Assembly (NCBI GenBank): GCA_032209605.1
Contig: JASFXZ010000005.1
Location: forward strand, 28,322,905-28,386,904
Length of the DNA stretch: 64,000 nt
From: Mactromeris polynyma
Taxonomy: Eukaryota; Mollusca; Bivalvia; Venerida; Mactridae
Direction: 5' to 3'
This document shows, in pieces, positions 59,101 through 64,000 of this stretch (position 1 is the first letter of the stretch; each line of letters begins with the position of its first letter). The notes beneath the pieces were generated by a model. It did not search any database, had not been told where the DNA came from, and was given only the letters and a program-made list of their open reading frames with translations. The position numbers and the translations under genes were made by a program.

Positions 59101-62100
59101 AGAACTTTCTTTTATTATCTGAATTTCCAAATTTATAAAGTGAAGTTTTATTGTCTCGATTTATTTCGTAATGTCACTGGGGAATGCGGCTATGAAGGTA
59201 AAACTCGTGACGCTAAAGTATGTCCTAACCAGGTGAAATGTTTTGTTGCGAAAATATGAATAAGCCGATTAGTATATAAATCATTGGGTGAAAACATAGG
59301 GCCGTGTAATTAACAGGTGAAAACATATTGTTTAAATCGTATGACGTCTTTATGTAATGTAGATTAAAAGTTGATTGTATTGCGCCAAGTGAACGTGCCG
59401 TTAATTGTTTAGTGAACTTTCTAACCATTCACCTGGTTGGATATAATTATACTCAGAGCAAAATGAATAGTATAAGTCACTTAAACTTTGTTTTATTTTG
59501 TTTCACGATTCATAAGTAAATAATAAACAAACGCTTATGAACTAAACCTACTTTAAGATACTTGATAGACTGCTGACGATTAGGAAACCAAAATAGTAGT
59601 TAACCGAAAAGTTTAAGGAGCATTACCAACGTCGCCATTGACAACAGCAGTATTATCAACATTAATGCTTATATTATCATCCATGTCTCCATCATAGGCT
59701 CCCTAAATGTCATCATAATACGCATTATTATTTGAGCGCTGCTATGGGAGTGACAACCTATTTTGTAAGTTACATCATTTCAAGAAGACGCAACATGTAA
59801 TGACACTATTTGCAAGCAGGAAACAATATTTACTCCATATGGTCACTTCGTTTTCATATTGCCATATGGGGGCAAATATTGCTTACTGTCAGTACGTGGT
59901 GACGTCACAAGTGAAGTTTTCTGGAAATGCCGTCACTTAAAGAAGAGGTTGGCAATAATACAGCGGCGCTCACTTTTATCTGATATTTCCTTCATTTTTG
60001 CAATCTCTCTAAGGTACTTATCAGAAAATATTTACCATAAATGTCATGGTTCTCATTTTATGTGACAGATGTGTGTGCAAGTATGCCATGTAAGAACGGC
60101 GCAACCTGTACCATGGTACACAATTCGTATACCTGTGTGTGTGCTCCTGGTTGGAAGGGTACAGACTGCGACATTGGTATGTATTGTCTAAATCTCCATT
60201 TGAATTTGACCATAATCTGCATCAATACTATAGTGGTAGCCGTGTTCATATGAAAGAACATAAGCTCTGTACACATATTACTTCAACAAAACTCACATAT
60301 GGATCCCTTGGTCAATTACTCTACCCTCCTCAGTTCCTTAAGAAGTGTCAAGAAGTCATTGTCTTACAAACAGTCGACATTTCGTCCAGGTTTGTTGTAG
60401 GGAGACTTTGTGGTCGGGAATTACAGCGTCTGTCTCCTAATCCGAAAAAAATGTTGGTTTCAGCCCTGCATTGAGTAGGGTTTGATCACTCAATCCCAGA
60501 TTTAGGACCGAGTACTGATTAGTAACCAAGGAAGCAGCCAGAGTGATTAATATAAGTGCCATATCTGGGCTGAAATTGAGTTATGAACATTTCGGAATGC
60601 AAGGATATTTGTAGGTCACTAAGCAACAAAATTATAACAAAAGTTTTTTAGGAAATGACAGCACTTTTAATATGGTCATCAGGACGTGATCTACAAAACA
60701 ATCTGAGTTTCACAAATTCAGTATATTTCAGATACAATAATATTCTACAAATAAATGTATATTATTCTTTTCCTTTAAGGGCCGTCTCAATGTTTACAGA
60801 TAATTAAAGTGTTACAAGTTATAATTACTTCCTTCCATTATTCCTTTTAGAATTTCATCAGTTGTGAATTAAAGCGTGAATTAAATGCACATTTTTCACA
60901 TCTCGGATGCAACTATCAAAGAATTATTGTTGAACTATAAACGTATTATCCTAGTCTCTAAATCAAATAATATATACCATCTCTGCATTTTCTTCTTACA
61001 GCCCAGACAACCACCACCACCACCACCACCACCACAACAACAACAACAACAGCCACACCAACTACGACAGGTATGTAAAATCTTTGAATAAGTCTGTTAC
61101 AGTAGTGTTGTTTTACAGTTACAAGTTACACGTGTTTATTGTTTGAGATAAAAATTAGCGCTGCATTAAGATGTCCAACCCCTTTTTAAAGTGACATCAT
61201 TTCAAGAAAGCGTCACATATGACGTTACCATGTACTGACAGTGAGCAATACTTGCCCCATATGGCAATAGGAAAACGAAGTAACCATATGGAGTACATAT
61301 TTTCCTGCTTGCAAATAGTGACATCACATGTTGCGTTTTCTTGAAATGACGGCCCTTACAGAGAAGTTGCAAAACTCATAGCAGCGAACATATGTACAAG
61401 TATATGATATGAGATACACTGAGAAAAACAGACAACAGACAAATAGTAAGTAATGAAGCAGAATGGAGGAAATTTTGAATAGAAAAATAATCGAAAACAA
61501 GAAATATCTTTAAAAAAGATGGTCGGCGCAACTTGAAGTATGCAAATTTGCTGTAAATCTGAAGGTTAAAATTTGTTGTAAAAACATAAAAATGCCTAAA
61601 TGTTACGACTGCCTGTAATTCAATTAAGCTACACTTCATAAACTCCGATACCTGTAAGGGGAGATCACTGCGTAGGAAACAGGATGAAGATAATTAGTCA
61701 TAGACACAGTATAGTCTGTTTCAATATAGTTCATCATTACTTATTTCATAAGTCGTGAAATCACACATTCATGTTATTAAACTTGATACATATCGATTTA
61801 TCTGACTAAAACAATATAAAGGTTCGCGACTGGAACATAAAACCAAGAAAGTCTTCTTATGCCAACACCGGACAAATTCCTGTAGGGATGACTAACAACA
61901 CTACTAACCGGATAAATATTGAAATATACTATACGACCTACTTTCAGTCGCAGTTGTTAACAACTAAGGCAAACAATATTATATTAATCTGGTTTTCATA
62001 GAACAATGTCACGTTTCCGATAATAAGAATAATGCCTTTATCGTGATCAAGATATTTTTGGCAAACATAAGTGGACACTTACTGGTATGTGTGAAATGTA

Positions 62101-64000
62101 TACCTGCCAAACACACGAGAACAGTGGCAGCAATGTTTGTATTTAACCAACGCCTAGTGAAGTAACTTTTGCATTTGACTAACATTATGGACTACCTGAG
62201 AAAACATTTTATGTGCTAATTAAGTCTTGCAAATATAAACATAAATCAAAAGAGCATGCGGCCACACCATCACGTCGTAATAAACAACATCGACGCAATT
62301 GGTACATCAATTAATTTCCAAGTATTCTAGATTGTGATCGATGTCCATCGGATACAAACTTCACAACAACGACGAAACTGATTGAACAACATTTGTCGAT
62401 AAATTCCCTTTCAGAAGCTCGTTAAACACAAACGTATTTTCAATGGCAAAACATTTATTTGCAACATTTCCTCAAATGATAAGGCATGTTTAGATTCATC
62501 ATTACAAACATACCCTCAGTAAAACCAAACTTCCTCCGTGAAAGAAAAATGTATTTTTGTTGTTTATTTCAGGCGGTACAGGATGTCAAGCGTTGCGTAT
62601 GTACCAGTTTTATATTACACTTCTGATGATACACACATGCATACATCTAGTATGATAACACATGAAACTGACCAGAATGTTAACACATGTCGGTCATGAT
62701 GTGATGTTTTTAAGTATTCCATGTCCTAATCATTGTGGTATTGTGTTATGTCCCCCTCCAAGCGTGCGCCTTCTAGTGTTAGAGCCATCCTCCCGTTTTA
62801 TTTGTCTTTATTTGTCTAGAGAATCACTAGTTTGTAAATATTTTCATCTCTGTTCTGCACTTTTGCTCATTTTTACATGTAATAACTGTGTAACAAATAT
62901 GTTCATCGCATATGCAAAACCTGTGCTTGCTTTGAATCAAGAGCAGCAGCTATGTTGCGCTTTGTAAAGTACGAATGCATTGCAAAGAACTATGAAGAGA
63001 AACTATGCGATATAGCGACCTTTAGTCTTGGAATTCCCTATATAAATTCTGGGGTTTTGACACAGATGTGTAAGTCCGCCTGCGAATCTTTGCAGTATGA
63101 CTTTGATTCAGAAGAAAAAGTCAGGAAAAGTGGTGTAATTATCCGTTAAAGACAGAACTTTTCCTGTCAGAAGTCAACGATTTATGTCTCATTAATGTTG
63201 GAAATAATCTCAAATTTAATAACATAACTAATGTAATGAATCTGGAGGACGATTATATGAGATTTGCACGTCATCTATCATAAGTGTGGGTTGGCAATAT
63301 TCAAAACGCGATGAAAGAAATTGCAACACTATTCTTTCATTCTAACAGAATACTGCAATCGAACAAGGCGGTCACAGTAGTACAAAAACACAAGGAGGCG
63401 TAGAAATTACAATCATACATACGCATATGTAAACATTTACGAAGACAATTAGACAATAGACACAGACATAAAATGTAAGTGTTGAGTGAAAATACAAGTA
63501 CCATTTTGGAACAATCAATGGCAAAACCACCACTAGGTCGCACATCTTTATGAAGCTATATAGATAGTTATCATACAAGGAGCTCAAGTCCTGTTCTGTT
63601 TTCTGAATAATATGCGGAAATGATTATGTGTATTATATTATTTTAGCGACATGTGATGCACAACAATATGCCGTTTTAAGACTCACGCCTTGTCCTGGAA
63701 CGGGCTGTGCCCAGTTCTGTCAATGCGCCTATCAGCTTGGTTCTTCGGGCTCACAACAAATATACCAGTGGGTGACACAGGATTGTGGTCCTGGTACATT
63801 GTTTGATGCCACACTGAAAGTGTGCAATCATGCATATTTGGTTGTTTGCAATGGTAAGTGTTAGAGCTTTACAACATTTTGTGCTTAGTCTGTGTATTAC
63901 AAAGATATTGCTACATATTCATCAATATCATTTTATTTTTGTAGAGCGTATAGAAAGCGTTTGTGTCGAAATTAGTTACGAGTATGAACTTAAATTTGTG
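53028..64000 (+). CDS. secreted mosaic protein: WSC-EGF-EGF-WSC-EGF-Thr linker-chitin-binding type 2 (partial)
   Basis: Plus-strand gene with 13 exons seen, about 445 codons, continuing beyond the window. Exons: 53028-53100, 54169-54302, 55231-55369, 55980-56093, 56339-56362, 56690-56797, 57281-57420, 58115-58253, 60069-60176, 61002-61070, 62573-62596, 63647-63853, 63945-64000+. Every junction is GT/AG and in phase. It has a signal peptide, two WSC domains (eight-cysteine carbohydrate-binding modules), three EGF-like domains, a Thr-rich mucin-like linker and a peritrophin-A (CBM14) chitin-binding domain. Each extracellular module starts and ends in phase 1. The likely role is an extracellular glycan- or chitin-binding matrix or immune protein; this is inferred from domains only. 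I know of no named protein with this order. Confidence 0.85.
53131..53412. repeat. alternating 61/59-bp tandem repeat, 4.6 units
   Basis: Units start at 53131, 53192, 53251, 53312 and 53371. Type 1 carries 'catccgtaaca.atcaaaaac' and type 2 carries 'ccgtatcggat.aaacat', alternating, so the true unit is a 120-bp dimer. It lies in intron 1 of the mosaic gene. Confidence 0.9.
53859..53980 (+). mobile_element. very short LINE/retroposon insertion with poly-A and 13-bp target-site duplication
   Basis: Duplication agttttattattg at 53859-53871 and again at 53968-53980. Between them is a 96-bp insert ending 'gtgaataaagtttag' and a run of A to 53967. An AATAAA lies just before the tail. The insert is a 5'-truncated retroposon, source unknown. 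Confidence 0.85.
54169..54302 (+). CDS. mosaic gene exon 2: WSC domain 1, first half
   Basis: 134 bp, phase 1 to 0. It encodes '[12 protein letters not shown]', then '[20 protein letters not shown]': the WSC start (GCY-D), the CxxxC pair and the 'GLK' edge. Confidence 0.88.
54485..54880 (+). repeat. dispersed repeat family R2, copy 2 (internally deleted)
   Basis: Begins 'aaaaaagatggtcggcgcat' and shares 'gatttgtt', 'acataaaaa.tgccga' and 'ttacgattgc.ggtcact' with the other copies. It then jumps to the tail section ('tacacaac.ctgatatgcaa', 'ttagtacgg'). It sits in intron 2 of the WSC/EGF gene. Confidence 0.65.
55231..55369 (+). CDS. mosaic gene exon 3: WSC domain 1, second half
   Basis: 139 bp, phase 0 to 1. 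It encodes '[13 protein letters not shown]', '[20 protein letters not shown]' and a closing 'SVFDRL'. The C-x-C, C-x3-C and C-G steps complete the eight-cysteine WSC pattern. Confidence 0.88.
55530..55845 (+). mobile_element. LINE 3' coding fragment
   Basis: Plus frame reads '[20 protein letters not shown]', '[16 protein letters not shown]', then after a stop '[11 protein letters not shown]'. The C-x2-C ... E-x2-H-F-L-x2-C motif is the C-terminal zinc knuckle of LINE reverse transcriptases. It lies in an intron of the mosaic gene and is decayed. Confidence 0.65.
55980..56093 (+). CDS. mosaic gene exon 4: EGF-like domain 1
   Basis: 114 bp, phase 1 to 1. '[15 protein letters not shown]' then '[17 protein letters not shown]': six cysteines in EGF spacing. 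Confidence 0.92.
56339..56362 (+). CDS. mosaic gene exon 5: 24-bp microexon linker
   Basis: Phase 1 to 1; acceptor cttcag, donor gtaagt. It encodes YSAGANND between two EGF domains. Supported by exact phase fit and strong splice sites. Confidence 0.65.
56690..56797 (+). CDS. mosaic gene exon 6: EGF-like domain 2
   Basis: 108 bp, phase 1 to 1. '[15 protein letters not shown]' then '[16 protein letters not shown]'. Confidence 0.92.
56885..57160 (+). mobile_element. tRNA-derived SINE, family A
   Basis: Head 'cccctttggttgagtggtaa', 'tggtcgctgacttcaaatca', B-box 'gggtcgagtccc'. The body has 'catggttctcctccagttgt' and an end 'aaaagcccaattacaaaaaa'. The best copy of family A. It lies in an intron of the mosaic gene. 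Confidence 0.75.
57281..57420 (+). CDS. mosaic gene exon 7: WSC domain 2, first half
   Basis: 140 bp, phase 1 to 0. '[16 protein letters not shown]' then '[20 protein letters not shown]'. Same intron position and phase as exon 2. Confidence 0.88.
57738..58005 (+). mobile_element. tRNA-derived SINE, family B
   Basis: Head 'ggttggctcagtggatagag', B-box 'gggttcgattg', body 'tatgtcagctgcttgtgaaa', 'tactggttgttaattgatgc', 'tttggtcaactgactgccgt' and an end 'aaacgacgtaaaacccg'. The best copy of family B. It ends about 110 bp before exon 8. Confidence 0.75.
58115..58253 (+). CDS. mosaic gene exon 8: WSC domain 2, second half
   Basis: 139 bp, phase 0 to 1, the same length as exon 3. '[10 protein letters not shown]' then '[20 protein letters not shown]' and 'RLTIYDT'. 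Confidence 0.88.
58370..58545 (+). mobile_element. MITE family C, copy 1
   Basis: 'tttcaagaaaacgcaacatg', 'tgatgtcactatttgcaacc', 'tatattgccatatggggcaa', 'tgtcagtacatggtga'. The right end is degraded. Intron of the mosaic gene. Confidence 0.65.
58546..59769. other. intron of the mosaic gene, nothing further recognised
   Basis: AT-rich. A short R1-like end ('gggcgttccctgtagctacg', 'tattctctctcttct') is at about 58717-58755. No additional exon in phase 1-1 was recognised. Confidence 0.4.
59770..59945 (+). mobile_element. MITE family C, copy 2
   Basis: The same series as copy 1, with a clearer right end 'tggtgacgtcacaagtgaag' and 'ttttctggaaatgccgtcac', an inverted match to the left end. Intron of the mosaic gene. 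Confidence 0.7.
60069..60176 (+). CDS. mosaic gene exon 9: EGF-like domain 3
   Basis: 108 bp, phase 1 to 1. '[15 protein letters not shown]' then '[16 protein letters not shown]'. Confidence 0.92.
61002..61070 (+). CDS. mosaic gene exon 10: Thr-rich linker
   Basis: 69 bp, phase 1 to 1. An (ACC)n(ACA)n run encodes AQ, 14 Thr, then ATPTTTG: a mucin-like, probably O-glycosylated spacer. The repeat is length-variable by nature. Confidence 0.8.
61192..61360 (-). mobile_element. MITE family C, copy 3 (inverted)
   Basis: Opposite orientation to copies 1 and 2. The ends 'catcatttcaagaaagcgtc' and 'tgcgttttcttgaaatgacg' are inverted matches over about 33 bp. The interior 'gccccatatggcaatag' is the reverse of the other copies. 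Intron after the Thr-rich exon. Confidence 0.75.
61505..62130 (+). repeat. dispersed repeat family R2, copy 3
   Basis: Aligns along its length with 21495-22050. It lies in the intron after the Thr-rich exon of the WSC/EGF gene. Confidence 0.7.
62573..62596 (+). CDS. mosaic gene exon 11: 24-bp microexon
   Basis: Phase 1 to 1, acceptor atttcag, donor gtatgt. It encodes GGTGCQAL with a cysteine. The same length as exon 5. Confidence 0.6.
62944..63069 (+). other. possible extra or alternative exon of the mosaic gene
   Basis: 126 bp between an ag at 62942-62943 and a gtaagt donor at 63070. It is open and fits phase 1 to 1, like all its neighbours. It encodes '[20 protein letters not shown]' and continues with one further cysteine. 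The acceptor has only a weak pyrimidine tract, and no known domain is evident, so it may be chance. Confidence 0.25.
63647..63853 (+). CDS. mosaic gene exon 12: chitin-binding type-2 (peritrophin-A, CBM14) domain
   Basis: 207 bp, phase 1 to 1. '[19 protein letters not shown]', 'AQFCQCAY', then '[20 protein letters not shown]' and 'CNHAYLVVC'. The second half fits the CBM14 pattern (C-G/P-x-G-x2-F-D-x5-C-x-H-x5-C) well. Confidence 0.85.
63945..64000 (+). CDS. mosaic gene exon 13 (cut by window end)
   Basis: Acceptor tttgtag at 63938-63944. Open in the expected phase to the window end: '[19 protein letters not shown]'. The domain cannot be told from this much. Confidence 0.55.

Overview
This is a eukaryotic, AT-rich window with intron-split genes, no operons and a heavy load of dispersed and tandem repeats. 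Its coding content points to a lophotrochozoan, most likely a bivalve mollusc: a ferroportin, a furin/MEGF-type cysteine-rich receptor, a secreted WSC/EGF/chitin-binding mosaic protein, tRNA-headed SINEs, L1-like and CR1-like LINEs and many MITEs. The taxon is inferred from this mix; no species marker was recognised. All gene models were built by hand from splice signals, reading phase and family resemblance.

Layout. 1-3900: an L1-like LINE (minus, 5'-truncated, broken) lies at the splice donor of an unrecognised minus-strand host gene whose two neighbouring exons are readable. 3900-16400: mostly non-coding, with an 18-bp minisatellite (about 7950-8350), a perfect 34-bp hairpin (12326-12419) and old repeats. 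16431-20531: a minus-strand single-pass receptor gene with signal peptide, about 205 residues of cysteine-rich ectodomain, a transmembrane exon and a short tail. 20532-33500: repeats and transposon remnants, including a 1.8-kb TIR element (23117-24904), a decayed CR1-like LINE (28410-29120) and a foldback element with about 105-bp inverted arms (31582-32122). 33508-43120: SLC40A1/ferroportin on the minus strand, eight exons encoding almost the whole protein; only the first few codons are missing. Its introns hold three minisatellites (40-, 23- and 44-bp units) and a fourth (22-bp) lies just upstream. 44200-52900: tandem repeats, an Asp/Asn-rich microsatellite ORF, SINEs and MITEs. 53028-64000 and beyond: a plus-strand mosaic gene, 13 exons seen: signal peptide, WSC, EGF, EGF, WSC, EGF, Thr-rich linker, chitin-binding type-2 domain, running off the window.

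Most notable: (a) the mosaic gene is built from phase-1/phase-1 modules, with each WSC domain a two-exon cassette, a clear case of exon shuffling; (b) the ferroportin keeps the residues of the known calcium site but changes Cys326 to Ser and His507 to Lys, the two ligands of one iron site, and His43 to Trp at the other; (c) nearly all long ORFs in the tandem arrays are artefacts of stop-free repeat units. The three recognised genes are independent units; nothing indicates a shared pathway, although two of them encode secreted or cell-surface proteins of types common in mollusc immunity and matrix.
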